Shown piece by piece: positions 12,189-24,068 of a stretch of 64,000 nt of DNA. The position numbers and the translations under genes were made by a program. Position 1 is the first letter of the stretch. Every line of letters begins with the position of its first letter. The notes beneath the pieces were generated by a model that saw only the letters and a program-made list of their open reading frames with translations, was not told the DNA's origin and searched no databases. The DNA is from Capillidium heterosporum (taxonomy: Eukaryota; Entomophthoromycota; Entomophthoromycetes; Entomophthorales; Capillidiaceae): positions 1,302,001-1,366,000 of the forward strand of contig WBMQ01000013.1 in the NCBI GenBank assembly GCA_016630905.1. Direction: 5' to 3'.

Positions 12189-12552
12189 ATGATACTAATG
12201 GATCCAGACAAGTTTGGAAGTTTTCTATTTCCAGGTACGTACAGCCACATCCAATTGCCTTCAAAAGCACTTACAGCGCCTCCTAAACTATCCAACTCTA
12301 CTACCAAATATATTTTGAAAATACCTTTTCCAACAGATCTAACTTATTCCCAAATGGAAACCGGTCCGACCAATCCCTTTCAACTATCTTATGACTATCA
12401 ACCTCAGCTATGGATATTTTGCGGTATGTTGCTTAAAATAGGAATCCAGTTTTTAAAACCTAATTGCAGCCAGCAAGTATTGCAAAAGTCCTTTTTTTAA
12501 TATAAAAACTTGCCATCCCTCGAATCTCATTTTTTGTACAAATTTCAATTGA
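12189..12552 (+). CDS. possible small two-exon gene or upstream exon, 105 aa
   Basis: An open frame from ATG 12189 (MILMDPDKFGSFLF...) reaches a well-formed 46-nt intron at 12424-12469 (donor GTATGT, CCTAATT branch-like site, acceptor GCAG). Splicing continues the frame to TGA at 12550-12552, giving 105 residues. The peptide is Pro/Ser/Thr-rich with no recognised domain. It ends 110 bp before the ATG of the zinc-finger gene and could be a transcribed leader or upstream open frame of that gene rather than a gene in its own right. Confidence 0.25.
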
Positions 12553-12661
12553 TATTCTTAAATCCGCCTGTTCCTTATTTCCCTTACTTTTTAGGCTGTT
12601 GTCAAAATCCTCCAATATTGATTAGCATTTAACTACAGCCAACTTAGCATCCCTTTTGCAA

Positions 12662-13933
12662 ATGGAGTTCAGCAACGTGGGAGACCAAAGCCAAGCCGAT
12701 ACCATCGAAATCAAGCATGAGTATTCGAGCTACAAGCCAGCACTCGTCACTACAACAAACTCGCCTTTTCCCCAAACTTCGCCGCAGAAGGCTCATGGCA
12801 GCCACTCATACGATATGGCTTATCTGTACAACGGTATGCCTATGTCCAACCCTCCCAACCTGAGCATGGCTCTGCCTTGGAGCAACATGGCTTGGGCCGA
12901 GCCTATGACCACTATCCCAGCCCACTCCATGGTGCAAGCCTACACCTCCATCCCACACGGCCACCAAATTACGATGTTCAACAACCAACAGTTCGTCCCT
13001 CAAGTTCACGCAAGCTACAACTCCGAAATGTACTGCTCGTCCCCTATCAACAGTAGCTACAAGAACCGAGCCGACATCCAATTCCAGTCAAGCTACCAGC
13101 AACCCTGCCAAGTCAACTATCACACCACCATGTTCAACAGTAACCAAGTGTACAGCGAGCCTAAGATCTTTCCCACCAGCCCCTACAACCAAGTGCGATC
13201 ACCTTGCCAAACCCAACAGTCCCTTTCCCCCAACTCTATCATGACCAACACATCCATGTCATCCCATAACCGACGCTTCTCGTTGCCAGCATCCCACATA
13301 ACCATTCCCAAAACCAGTTTGCAGACTTCCAATGATACCCAAATCAACGCAGAAGGCTACAAGATCCCCAAAGATTCTACCCACGACGAAGCGCTTGCTG
13401 CCATCGGTCTATTAACTAAACGTCGGCCTCGTGCCTCTAGTACCTCGAGTATCGAACCTCGCCGCCGCATGCGCATAAAGAAGGAACCTAAAACTCTTAT
13501 CCGTAACTTACAATGCACCAAAGATGGCTGTGACAAAAAGTTCAAGCGTAGCGAACATCTTAAACGACATTTGAACTCGGTCCATAACCCAGTCAAAGCG
13601 TTCCACTGCCGCTTCGAGAATTGTAGCAAAGCTTTCTCTAGGTCTGATAACCTGAACCAGCATTTAAGAACCCATTTGAAAAAGTTGAAGGTGCAAGACA
13701 GTTTGACTAATGGGAATTTGAGTGGGAGTGGGAATAAAGAGATGCCTACTGTGCCTAGTAATGACCTCAAATTCGAGCCCCATCAAGTTGGTAATATGGA
13801 GTCACATATGGTACATGGCTTTAACAAGGGTAATAGCGAACAGGCTGTCAAGTACGAGCAGCACTCGATGGTCGATATGTACCAGGCCCAAGCTTTTAGC
13901 CAGATCAACACAAGCTTCAGTCCTAGTTACTAA
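12662..13933 (+). CDS. C2H2 zinc-finger transcription factor, Msn2/Msn4-like (STRE-binding type)
   Basis: The frame is open upstream, but the first ATG is at 12662 ([10 protein letters not shown]...), giving 423 residues. Residues 1-270 are a low-complexity Gln/Asn/Ser/Pro/Met-rich region typical of fungal activation domains. A basic stretch (RRPRAS...[11 protein letters not shown]) precedes two tandem fingers. Finger 1 is C285-X4-C290-X12-H303-X4-H308; finger 2 is C316-X4-C321-X12-H334-X3-H338. Recognition helices RSEHLKR and RSDNLNQ closely match yeast Msn2/Msn4 (RSEHLKR, RSDNLSQ), which bind the stress-response element CCCCT. The C-tail is about 85 residues, Gln/Ser/Met-rich. By analogy it is a nucleo-cytoplasmic regulator of stress or nutrient responses. 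There are no frameshifts. The DNA-binding specificity is inferred from the helices; upstream signals are unknown. Confidence 0.93.
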   Translation: MEFSNVGDQSQADTIEIKHEYSSYKPALVTTTNSPFPQTSPQKAHGSHSYDMAYLYNGMPMSNPPNLSMALPWSNMAWAEPMTTIPAHSMVQAYTSIPHGHQITMFNNQQFVPQVHASYNSEMYCSSPINSSYKNRADIQFQSSYQQPCQVNYHTTMFNSNQVYSEPKIFPTSPYNQVRSPCQTQQSLSPNSIMTNTSMSSHNRRFSLPASHITIPKTSLQTSNDTQINAEGYKIPKDSTHDEALAAIGLLTKRRPRASSTSSIEPRRRMRIKKEPKTLIRNLQCTKDGCDKKFKRSEHLKRHLNSVHNPVKAFHCRFENCSKAFSRSDNLNQHLRTHLKKLKVQDSLTNGNLSGSGNKEMPTVPSNDLKFEPHQVGNMESHMVHGFNKGNSEQAVKYEQHSMVDMYQAQAFSQINTSFSPSY

Positions 13934-15004
13934 GCTTCAATTCAGCACTATATAAGAGACATGTAGTGTCCTTTGTGCAATTTATGTAGTTACAATTTAC
14001 TGTTTATATGTATTTACTTAGCTTGTTAATACTGATATCGAGATGTAACTAACTAACCTACCCCTTCCCCTACCTCTAAGTTAACTTTTATGTGCCGAGC
14101 ACATAATTTCCTAAATTTCAAAATTTGACTTCTTTTTCCCTCAATAAATTGTTCTCATAGTTAAGTACTTTTTAAAACCAGCTGCTTTCTATATAGGTCG
14201 TCAATTGGAGTTTATCTTATTGCATTCTAGAGACTTAGTTATGAAGGCAATTTTAAAATATAACTGATGCAAAGCAACTGTGTAAATTACTATTCTAAAA
14301 CCGGTTTATGATAAATTTGATGATTTGCCTAGAATATTCTTATTGACAAGGTAGCATTTAGGTGCTATATTTTAAGCAAGTGATTTGAAGTTGAATTTAA
14401 AAAGGATTACCCGGGATCAGTAGTAGAGTAGTTTGATGAAGAGCTTTTAAAAAGAGTTTTGTACAAAAGTATATTGATTTATAGTGCTAGTTTTGATATA
14501 TTGCTGCTATAGCATTATGTTATAAGGGCAGCGGTATAGTTTTGGACTAATAGCTTTTTTAAGCAACTATTTTGCAAGTACTTATAGGGTAGATTATTTG
14601 ACTTGTAAGCTAATTAGTTTAATAGGAGATAAAACTTACCATAATTAAATTTATTAAACTTTATAAATAGTTTACTAATTTTTATTGAATGGCAATTACT
14701 TTTTTAGGCTTTAGTGTATAATATTAATTATTTAAAAGTTATTTAGAATTAGAAATTTATAACTAAATAGACAAAGCTTTAAATTATTTATTTAAAAGAT
14801 AAAGTTATAGTAAAGGATATATATTTTACTTATTAAATATCTTTAGATAAAATTTAATATTCTTTAATACTTTTATAAAAATAGTTAGGTTTTATTTTAT
14901 ATAAGCTTTAGTTTAGTAAATTTTTTGTTAGTATTATTATAAGCTACTATTTTAAATTATTTAAATTTTAATAAATTTATAGAAAATTTTATAACTTTTA
15001 TTAA
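13934..15004. other. transition from gene arm to AT-rich repeat block
   Basis: Up to about 14.2 kb the DNA resembles ordinary intergenic sequence (3' flank of the regulator gene). From there TA-rich, transition-saturated sequence takes over and stop codons become very dense. No gene seen. Confidence 0.6.
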
Positions 15005-15263
15005 ATACTAACTTAGCTAAAAAGCTAAAGTCATATAGAAATATTAGATTATTTTTAAGTAGCTTATATTAGTACTACTATTTAACAATATACTTTAAGT
15101 TATGTAGTTTTATTTTTTACTTATTTTTTATACTTTAAATTATTATTTATCTAGTTTTTATTATTCTAAATTACTACTAAGCTACTCAAAATTTTCTAAA
15201 ATTAACTTTTTATTAAAAATTTAATATTTATTTATTTTAGCTTTTAAAATTTTAAATTGCTAC
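15005..15263 (+). mobile_element. degenerate LTR-B fragment
   Basis: Begins AACTTAGCTAAAAAGC and can be followed for some 250 bp against the start of the B2/B3 copies at 39424 and 56061. Heavily mutated to TA-rich sequence and truncated by the following LTR-C. Confidence 0.45.
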
Positions 15264-15383
15264 TATAATAACTCTAATTATTATAATTTCTAATATAAGG
15301 TTATTAGCTAATTCTTTTTATATACTATACTAATTTTATCTTACTAATCTTTAATGTTTCTATTTGCTATTTATATCTAATTT

Positions 15384-16081
15384 TGTTAGGAAATATTTAT
15401 AAGAAACATTTACTAGCTGGAGTTAGCTAGGAGGCAATAGTAGCCAAAACTTTATAAAGCTAAAAATGTTGACTATAAAGCTATATAAGAAGAAAGCTTA
15501 TGCTTGTAGCCTAATTTAGAAATAGTAGGCAGACAGAAATACTTTAAAGGTAGCTATCAAGCTAAAAAACACAGTTGGGTTTATTAGTTTAGATTAATTT
15601 GATTTAGTTCTATTATTTGGTTCAGGTTAGTGCAACTCTCTACTGTAGAGAAATGCTAATTATCAGTTCTATATTATACTATATAAGGAGTCTATACTAT
15701 GCCAATAGTAGAAGAAATATTAAATAATTTAATACATTTATTTAATAATAACTTAACCTACTATTAAGTTTACCATAGGCCTTATATAGATAACTTGTCT
15801 TTAGTAGTTAATACTTAGAATACTAGTAATTGACATTTTCCCTAATTTATTAGCAATACTATTTTATTTATTTTTTTAGATATTTATTATTAATCTAAAA
15901 AATGCTTAAAACTAATTTAGAAACAATTACTACTAAATAAAACACTTAATTTATGCTAAAGAGAAAAGAACTTTTAGCATTGCTAAAATCAATACTAAAC
16001 TGGTAATTTATGTATCTAGAATATAAAACTAAATTCTAGTTATTAAGTAAAGCTATAGCTAATTAAAAGGATTTCTTTATA
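15384..16081 (+). mobile_element. solo LTR-A inserted in LTR-C
   Basis: 698 bp, TGTTAGGAAA to TTTCTTTATA, flanked by a perfect 5-bp TSD AATTT (15379-15383 and 16082-16086). The host LTR-C sequence resumes exactly after it. Moderately mutated. Confidence 0.85.
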
Positions 16082-16580
16082 AATTTTAATTAAAAATTAG
16101 TTTAATTTATTAAATATTCTTGACTATTGCTTTTATATCCTTAGTTTAGCTATAGGAATTTTAATCCTTATTAGATAATATCTAGATATTAAAATACTAA
16201 TAACTAACTAATAGTATTAAAATGCTAAAAAAGTATTTAAACTTTTAAAATACTATTAAAGGCTAGTATCTTTATAAATAAAATAAATTAGGCTATTAGA
16301 GATAGTTATAATAAAAAAACATAATTAAGCTATCAAAAACAGTTATAATGAAGGAAACAGATCAGGCTATTATAATAGCTATAGTTAATAGTTGAGATTA
16401 AAAGATAAATAATAGCTATTTAAAAAATAGTAAGGTGAAATATTATTAATAAAGTATTGTTTTTAGTTAGCCTTTTAGTTATTAGATTGTACAAATATAT
16501 AGCTTAACTTTTATATTTTCTTAGCTTACTTTGCTTAAACTTTTTTTACTTTTTTTTAAACTTACCTTTTTTAAATAATT

Positions 16581-17507
16581 TGTAACAACCTTAATTATTA
16601 CAATTCCTAGTATAAGGTCATCAACCAACTTTCTTTATATACCATACCATTTTTTCTTTCTCTTACCAATTTTCGATTTTCTACTTTTCATTTATATTTA
16701 GTTTCAAACAGAAATCTGTTCTACTTATTAGATATTTTTTACTATTTTTCTATATTTTTAGCTTTGGCTATAAGTTAGAAACCCTAGTTATTACCAGTAT
16801 AGCATTCTGATATTAGGATTTGGATATTTAGCAAGTATTGCCAAGATACTGAAAAAGTATTTAAACCTCTAAGGTGCTACTAAAAGCCTGTATCTTGACA
16901 ATGTTCTACCTTGCTATTTTCTAATAGCTATTACTTACCCTACTTTCTAGCTATAGCTATTATGACAGCCTGATTTTGCTTTTTAGTTTTGAATAAAGTT
17001 TTGTTTCTTTACTCATCTCTCTGTTTCAGCATAGTATTTCTATGTAGTCTAATTCTCCTATTCTCCCTACTTTTTATTATCTATTAACAATCCTTGCTAC
17101 CTTTAGATCTCACCTCTTTTAGGCAATTAATATTACTAATATGATCAACCCTTTTAAGCCTACATTAACCTATCAGCCTACCTCTACCTTTGATCCTAAT
17201 ATGGTAGCATCAGCTACTTTCTAACCTTCACCTAATAGGGCCTCTTTAATCTAGCCCCAGTTTGCACCTAAGCCTTTATATATTCTTTTTATCCCCTCTT
17301 AGAACTGGAATGTGATTATAATTGTGTGGGTACTCCTTATAATGTACCTCCTCTACTTAGCAATCCAACCTGCCCTCTAAAAAATCCAGTCCTTTATTAC
17401 CAATATAGTAGTAGGCATTAGTTTTGCTTTTCTTACCCACTATGTTATTAGTTTGCAATATGATGCTATTATTAGTTAGATCTAGTAGTATTTCCCTAAA
17501 CCTTACA
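16581..17507 (+). mobile_element. solo LTR-C (long variant) nested in an older LTR-C
   Basis: 927 bp, TGTAACAACC to CCCTAAACCTTACA, with a perfect TSD TAATT (16576-16580, 17508-17512). It is longer than the 700-737 bp copies near 57-59 kb because of a different, C-richer stretch at about 16985-17400. It shares both ends and the 3' segment that encodes the gag start in the young copy. Confidence 0.85.
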
Positions 17508-17656
17508 TAATTTATATTATTAATATTATAGTTAGTATTAGTTTTACTATTCTAACCTTTTATATTATATGTTTTTATTATAACACTATCATTAGTTAGA
17601 TCTAACAGCACTTTTTTAAACTTTACAGTTACCTTATATATAATAATATTAGCTAT

Positions 17657-18261
17657 TGTTAGAAAATATCTACTAAAAATGCTTATTAGTAGCTAATACT
17701 TTATAAAATCTAAAAAAGTTAATAAATATATATATATAAAGAAAACTTATACCTAAAGTTTAATCTAAAGGTGATAAGTAGATAGAAATACTTTAATTAT
17801 AGTTATAAAGCTAAAAAATTTAGGTTAGCTTAGTTTTTTTATTTTTAGTTTATATTTATATCTTTTAGTTTTAAATTATATTATGTAAAAAGTTTATAAT
17901 ATACTAATAATAAAAGAAAATATTAAATAATTTAAGATATTTATTTACTAATTACTTGATTTATTACTAAGTTTATAATAAATGTTATATAAGTAACTTA
18001 TTTTTAGTAGTAAATATTATAAATATTAGTAATATTTATTTAAGCTTTAGTATCAAAATCTATTAAATTTTAAGAAATTATTATTAGCTTTAGAAAGTAT
18101 AAGGATTTAAAAGCAATTAGTATAAAGTTAATTATTTAATTTTTACTAAAAAAGAAAAATTTTCTAATCTTAATAAGAAAATACTAACTAGTTATTTAAG
18201 TTTAAAATATAACTTAAATTATAAAGTAAAATTATAGCTAATTTAAAAATATTTTCTTATA
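17657..18261 (+). mobile_element. solo LTR-A2, degenerate
   Basis: 605 bp, TGTTAGAAAA to ATTTTCTTATA. It aligns along its length with the A2 copy at 47945. No clear TSD is left. Confidence 0.7.
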
Positions 18262-18335
18262 TAGATAATAATAAAAGTTTTTTATAATTATATTAAAGAT
18301 TTATTAGTTAAATTAGTTTAAAAACAAGATTTAGC

Positions 18336-18845
18336 TATAAGGCCTAAAAGGATACTATTAGATTTAACTAATAATAGTATTATAATAAAAGTATATAAAA
18401 TAAAAGATTATAATAATAAAACTAATACTAACTATAGTATTAATAATACAAATTATCTAAAAGTAAAAAAAGTTTAAGTAAAGTAAGCTAAAAAAGTATA
18501 AAAATTAAGCTATATATTTATATAATCTAATACCTAAAAGGTTAAACAAAAATAATACTTTATTTATAAACAAAATATATTAGGCTATTAAAGATAGTTA
18601 TAATAAAAGAAATAAAATCAAGCTATTAAAAATAGCTATAGTAAGGAAAATAAATTAGGCTATTATAATAGTTATAGTTAATAGTTGAGATTAAAAGGTA
18701 AATAATAGCTATTTAGAAAATAGTAAGGTAGAACATTATTAAGATACTAGCCTTTAATAGCATTCTAAGGATTTAAATACCTTTGATACCTTAACATTAT
18801 TGGTTAGTTATTAGTATTTTAATATTCAAATATTATTTAATAAAG
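18336..18845 (-). mobile_element. truncated LTR-C
   Basis: On the plus strand it begins TATAAGGCCTAAAAGG (a mutated copy of the start at 56953) and follows that LTR for some 500 bp, then joins LTR-A sequence abruptly. Its other end is missing. Confidence 0.7.
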
Positions 18846-19428
18846 GTTAAAAATATTAACTATAAGGCTATATAAGAAAAAAGCTTATACTTATAACCTA
18901 ATCTAAAAATGGTAGATAAATAAAAATACTTTAAGAGTAGCTATTAAGCTAAAGAGCATAATTAAATTTATTAGTTTAGAAGAATTTTAAGATTTAGTTT
19001 AGTTTAAAATAACTTTTTACTATAAAGGAATATTAATTATTAGTTTTATATTGTATTATACAAAAAGTCTATACTATGCTAATAGTAGAAGAAATATTAA
19101 ATAGTTTACTATATTTATTTAATAATTACTTAATTTACTACTAAGTTTACCTTAGGTCTTATATAGATGATTTATCTTTAGTAGTTAGTACTTTAAATAC
19201 TAATAATAATTATTTTTTTATTTATTAGTAATACTATTTTTTTTTATTTTTTAAACATTTATTACTAACTTAAAAAATGATAAATAAAATACTTAATTTA
19301 TATTAAAAAGAAAAGAACTTTTAGTATTGCTAAGATTAATACCAAACTAATAATTTATACATCTAAAATATAAAACTAAATTTTAGTTATTAAGTAAAGC
19401 TATAGCTAATTAAAAGAATTTCCTTATA
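18846..19428 (+). mobile_element. LTR-A lacking its first ~100 bp
   Basis: Starts inside the LTR at the AACTATAAGGCTATATAAG segment, including the TATA-like box, and ends normally at TTTCCTTATA. The junctions on both sides are with LTR-C pieces that do not continue one another, so this is a rearranged junction, not a clean insertion. Confidence 0.65.
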
Positions 19429-19865
19429 AAAAAATAGAAAAAGTTTAAATAAAGTAAGCTAAAAGGATATAAAAGTTAAACTACATATTTGCATAATCTA
19501 ATAACTAAAAATTAACTAGAAAAAATATTTTATTTGTAGACAAAACAGATTAAGCTATCAAAAATAGCTATAATAAAAAAATAAAATTAGGTTATTAAAG
19601 ATAGCTATAATAAAAAAACTAAATTAAGCTATTATAATAGTTATAGTTAATAGTTGATTAAAAATTAAATAATAGCTATTTAAAAAATAATAAGGTAGAA
19701 TATTATTAAGATACTAGCCTTTAATAGTATTTTAAAGATTTAAATACCTTTTTAGTATCTTAATAATACTTATTAGAAGTTATTAATATATAGCTAAAAC
19801 TAAAAAATATAGAAAAATAGTTAAGAATATTTAATAAGTAAAATAGATTTTTATTTAAAACTAGA

Positions 19866-20758
19866 TATTAGTTAGTTATCCTTATTAAGTATTTGATTAC
19901 TGGCTTAGACTTTTAGTCAAGTAGGTTTAGCTAAACTTAGTAAGTCCTTTAGTATAAAACATAATATGTATATTATATTGTAGGCTGACTAATATAAATA
20001 TAGCAACTACCCTACAATTAAATCTAATATAAAAGCTTTATTTTTACAACCTTTCTAATTAAAAACTTTTAAAATGTTATAATCAACCTAACCTAAACTT
20101 AATCTACAATTAGGGTAAACTTAAAAGAAAGGTTTCAAACAATTCTGATAAACTAACTCAGAAACTCTCTTTTCTTTTATTAATAGAAGCAATCCAAAAA
20201 CTCTTTTTCTTTTCCTTTTGTTCTTTTACTATCCTTTTTGTCTTCCTATCTATTTCTTCTTGTTTAGTAGTCTGTTTTTTATTTTATTCTCTTTTCTTTC
20301 TCTCTTTTTCTTTGTTTTTCTCTCTGTCTATTTTTCATTTCTTTCTTTTTTATTTTCTCCTCCTTTCTTATATAATAGATCCAAAATAAGGTATAATTTG
20401 GAGGCTTATCAATAAACTCTTTTCTTAATAAATCAGAAAGTTACTATCCTAATTACTACTATCTGCTTTTATATTTTGGACTTACTTTCTTTATAAGTTA
20501 ACCATTAGAAAATCTAGCATTAAGTCTAAAGTCCCAAACTTACCTTCTTAATAGAAAATTAGTCTTAGGTAATTTGAGCACTTTGCTATTAGTTAGAATG
20601 TATACTAATAAATGGTAGGTATTTCAAAGCATAAGGATAAATATATAACTGTATTACCCCAAAATACTCTGTTTAGTAATAGCTAAATTATAGGTTTCTT
20701 ATAAAAAATAAATATTCCAATGTTTAATACCCAACTTAGCCTAAAAGTTAAGTTGATA
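19866..20758 (-). mobile_element. solo LTR-B1 inserted in LTR-C
   Basis: 893 bp. On the plus strand it reads TATTAGTTAG (mutated TGTTGGCTGG) to AAGTTGATA. TSD is CTAGA before and CTAAA after, one G-to-A difference. It contains the B1 polypyrimidine stretch near 20215-20370, whose Phe/Leu/Ser open frames are not genes. Confidence 0.8.
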
Positions 20759-20808
20759 CTAAATATTAAAAATTAGTAATAATAATAATAATATAGTGTA
20801 TTGGCTAG

Positions 20809-21454
20809 TTGTTCTTACTAAGTATCTAACTACTAGCTAAAACTTCTAGTTAATTAGGTTTAGCTAAACTTAGTAAGTCCTTTAGTATAAAACATGATAT
20901 GTGTATTATATTATAGGCTAACTAATATAAATATAGTTGATTTTTCTACAACTAATGAAAGTACTAAAAATTTTCAATTCCTACAAAACTACTAGCTAAA
21001 AATCTTTAAATATTTAATAAAACTAATTTAACTTAAAATATAATCTTAGAATCTTAAAGACCTCAAACTACAAAATACTAAAATCCTTTGTGTTTTCAAA
21101 ATCCTTAATCCCTAGAAAAACCTATCTCTTCTTCCTATATAAAAGGTACAATATATATATTATAGCTTTGGGATAGTTATAACTTACCAATATATAAGTA
21201 GATATTTCTTTTATAAAAGGGTAGACATATATTCTAGTTATAGTAGTCCACTCTTAAAGTTTAGATTCAATGATTTATACAGCTGATTAGTATAGTAAAA
21301 CTGGTTATCTAGTAATTAAAGTAAGTCTTTAGTGAAAGATAAAGTTTATAACCTAAAGTATATTGCTGGAACATAGTATAAAATGTAAGCTAACTATAAA
21401 AAATAATATAAATTGATAATTACTCTACAACTCAGCTAAAGAGTTAAGTTAATA
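20809..21454 (-). mobile_element. solo LTR-B2 inserted in the same LTR-C
   Basis: 646 bp, TATTGGCTAG to AAGTTAATA on the plus strand, with a perfect TSD TAGTG (20804-20808, 21455-21459). The middle is unlike that of B1 but matches the copy at 35743. Confidence 0.85.
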
Positions 21455-21594
21455 TAGTGTATAAAGAAAATTAGTTAATAACCTTATATTAAAAATTATA
21501 ATAATTAAAGTTATTATAAAAACTATAAAATACTAAAATTTTTAATCTTTTATAAAACCTATATTTTCTTATATAAAAGCTATAGTATATATAT

Positions 21595-22475
21595 TGTCAA
21601 CTTAGCTCTCAGGCTAAATTGGGTATTAAACATTGGAATATTTATTTTTTATAAGAAACCTATAATTTAGCTATTACTAAACAGAGTATTTTAGGATAAT
21701 ACAGTTATATATTTATCTCTATGCTTTGAAATACCTACCATTTATTAGTATACATTCTAACTAATAGCAAAGTGCTCAAATTACCTAAGACTAATTTTCT
21801 ATTAAGAAGGTAAGTTTGGGACTTTAGACTTAATGCTAGATTCTCTAATGGTTAACTTATAAAGAAAGTAAGTCCAAAATACAAAAGCAGATAGTAGTAA
21901 TTAGGATAATAACTTTCCAGTTCATTAAGAAAAGAGTTTACTAACAAGTCTCCAAATTATGCCTTGTTTTGGATCTATTATATAAGAAGGATAAAGAAGA
22001 AAAAGAAAAAGAAAGAAAAAAATAGACAGAGAAAAAAAAAGAAAGAGAAGAGGATAAAATGGGAAACAGACTACCAAACAAAAAGAAATGGATAAGAAAA
22101 CAAAAAGGATGGTGAAAGAACAAGAGGAAAAGAAAAAGAGTTTTTGAATCACTTTTATTAATAGAGGAAAAAAGAGTTTCTAAATCAGTTTATCAGAATT
22201 GTTTAAGACCTTTTTTTTAAGTCTGCTCTAATTATAGATTAAGTTTGGATTAGATTGATTATAATGTTTTAAAGGCTCCTAACCAGAAGTATTGCAAGAA
22301 TAAAGCTTTTATATTGAATTTAATTATAGGGTAGTTGTTGTACCTATATTAGTCAGCCTACAATACAATATATATATCATGTTTTATACTAAAGGATTTA
22401 CTAAGTTTGGCCAAACCTACTTGACCAAAAGTCTAAGCTAGTAATTAAATACTTAGTAAGAGTAACTAGCTAATA
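21595..22475 (+). mobile_element. solo LTR-B1, opposite orientation
   Basis: 881 bp, TGTCAACTTAGC to CTAGCTAATA. With the B1 at 19866 it forms a ~0.88-kb inverted pair about 840 bp apart. No TSD is seen. A short B2 fragment (about 21520-21594) precedes it. Confidence 0.8.
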
Positions 22476-23274
22476 TTAAATTAAGTAAGCTAATAATTAA
22501 TTAATATAATAAAAACTGGATATTTAGTAATTTAAAGTAAATTATTAGTAAAAAATAAAATATAGTATAAATATAAGTTATAAGTTATAAAAAGTAAATT
22601 AATATATAAATTAACTAAAAAGCTAAATTAATAATAGTTAACCTTTAACTTTAATATTATATTATAATACTAATTATAATTTAATTACTATCTAATAAAC
22701 TTTTTTCTACCTAGCTTTAATTTATATCTAAGTTTTAATATATTCTTTTATTTTAAAATTAAAACTTAATATAAAGTTTAAGAAAGTATTATTATATTAT
22801 AAATAAATAATATAGTAAGTTAAAAAAGTAAAATTAAGGTTTATTAGTATAGTAATAATAATAAAAGTATACTATTAAAAATACCTATATAATAGTTAAA
22901 TTTTAAGTATTAATTAAAACTAAGTAAAAGATTTATTAATTACTAATTAATAAGTAGCTAAACTATAATAATAAATTAAAAGCAATAATAAGTTAATATA
23001 TAAATTTATATTTAAAAAGTTAATTATATTAGTAATATTAGTAATATTAGCTTTTAAAAAACTAAAATTTAAAAATAGCTTAAAGGATTAAAAGATAATA
23101 TAAGATAAAAAGTAAAAAAGTAAAAAAATTAAATTATATAATTATATCATACTAATAAATAAAGATATTTATAAATAAAAAACTTAATTTTAAAAGCTAA
23201 AAATAAATTTCAAGTAATAGCTATTAATAATAAGGTAAAATATTATTAAGATATTTCCTTTTAATAATTACTTT
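22476..23274. repeat. degenerate LTR-B and LTR-C remnants
   Basis: Extremely TA-rich. Traces of the B2 3' portion (about 22490-22635) and of LTR-C (about 23040-23270) can be followed; the rest is too mutated to assign. Confidence 0.45.
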
Positions 23275-23994
23275 TATTGGAAAACATCTACAAGGAACAT
23301 TTACCAGCTAGGGTTAGCCAGGAAGTAATAGTAGCTAGGACTTTATAAAGGCTAAGAACATTAACTATAAGGCTATATAAGAAGGAAGCTTGTGCTTGTA
23401 GCCTAATCCAGAGATGGTGGGCAGATAGGAATACTCTAAGGGTAGCCATTAGGCTAAGGAGCACAGTCAGGTTCATTGGTTCAGGAGGGTTTTAGAGTTT
23501 AGTTTAGATTAATTTGGTTTAGTTTTATTGTTTAATTCAGATCAGTGCAACTCTTTACTGTCAAGGGATGCCGATTATCAGTTCTACGTTATACTATGCA
23601 GGAAGTCTATACTATGCTAATAGCAGAAGAAATATCAAATGATTTAATATGTTTATTTAATAATAACTTAACCTTCTACTAAGTTTACCATAGGTCTTAT
23701 ATAGGTGACTTGTTCTTAGTAGTTAGTCTTTTAAGTACTAGTAATTAACGTTTTCCCTAATCTATCAGTAATACTATTCCTCTTGTTTTCTGGGTATTTA
23801 TCATTAACTCTAGAAATAATAAGATTAATTTAAAGATAGTCAATGCTAAATAAAGTACTTAATTCATGCTAAAGAGAATAGAACTTCTAGCATTACTAGG
23901 ATTGATGCTGAACTAGTAATCTATATGTCCAGAATGTAAAACTAAATTCTAGTTATTAAGTAAAGCTATAGCTGATTAAAAGTATTTCCTTACA
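23275..23994 (+). mobile_element. solo LTR-A, relatively little mutated
   Basis: 720 bp, TATTGGAAAA to TTTCCTTACA, with a perfect TSD ACTTT (23270-23274, 23995-23999). It retains many CA/TG and GC-rich words, so it is younger than the LTR-C remnant it sits in. A TATATAAG box lies about 100 bp from its start. Confidence 0.88.
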
Positions 23995-24068
23995 ACTTTT
24001 AAGTTTAAATACTTTTTTTTAAAAATTTAGTATATCTATCTTTATACCTATGATACTATATAACTTAA

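Larger units (their letters stand above)
15264..17627 (+). mobile_element. LTR-C copy split by two later insertions
   Basis: Starts TATAATAACTC (mutated TGTAACAACCC) and ends AACTTTACA. Its two outer flanks, GCTAC (15259-15263) and GTTAC (17628-17632), are a TSD with one C-to-T difference. It is interrupted by LTR-A at 15384-16081 and by a younger LTR-C at 16581-17507. A 179-bp inner piece (16271-16449) is inverted. Confidence 0.75.
19429..21518 (-). mobile_element. LTR-C host carrying two LTR-B insertions
   Basis: LTR-C sequence is read at 19429-19865, 20759-20808 and 21455-21518 and is continuous once the two LTR-B copies between are removed. It ends GTTATTATA (mutated GTTGTTACA) and lacks its beginning. 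Confidence 0.7.

Noticed and set aside
13357-13770. 137-codon minus-strand open frame.
   Set aside because: Antisense shadow of the zinc-finger gene, no recognisable features.
1-14000. A secondary-metabolite or drug-resistance gene cluster suggested by three transporters and a regulator.
   Set aside because: No biosynthetic enzyme is present, orientations are mixed, and the regulator is of a general stress type.
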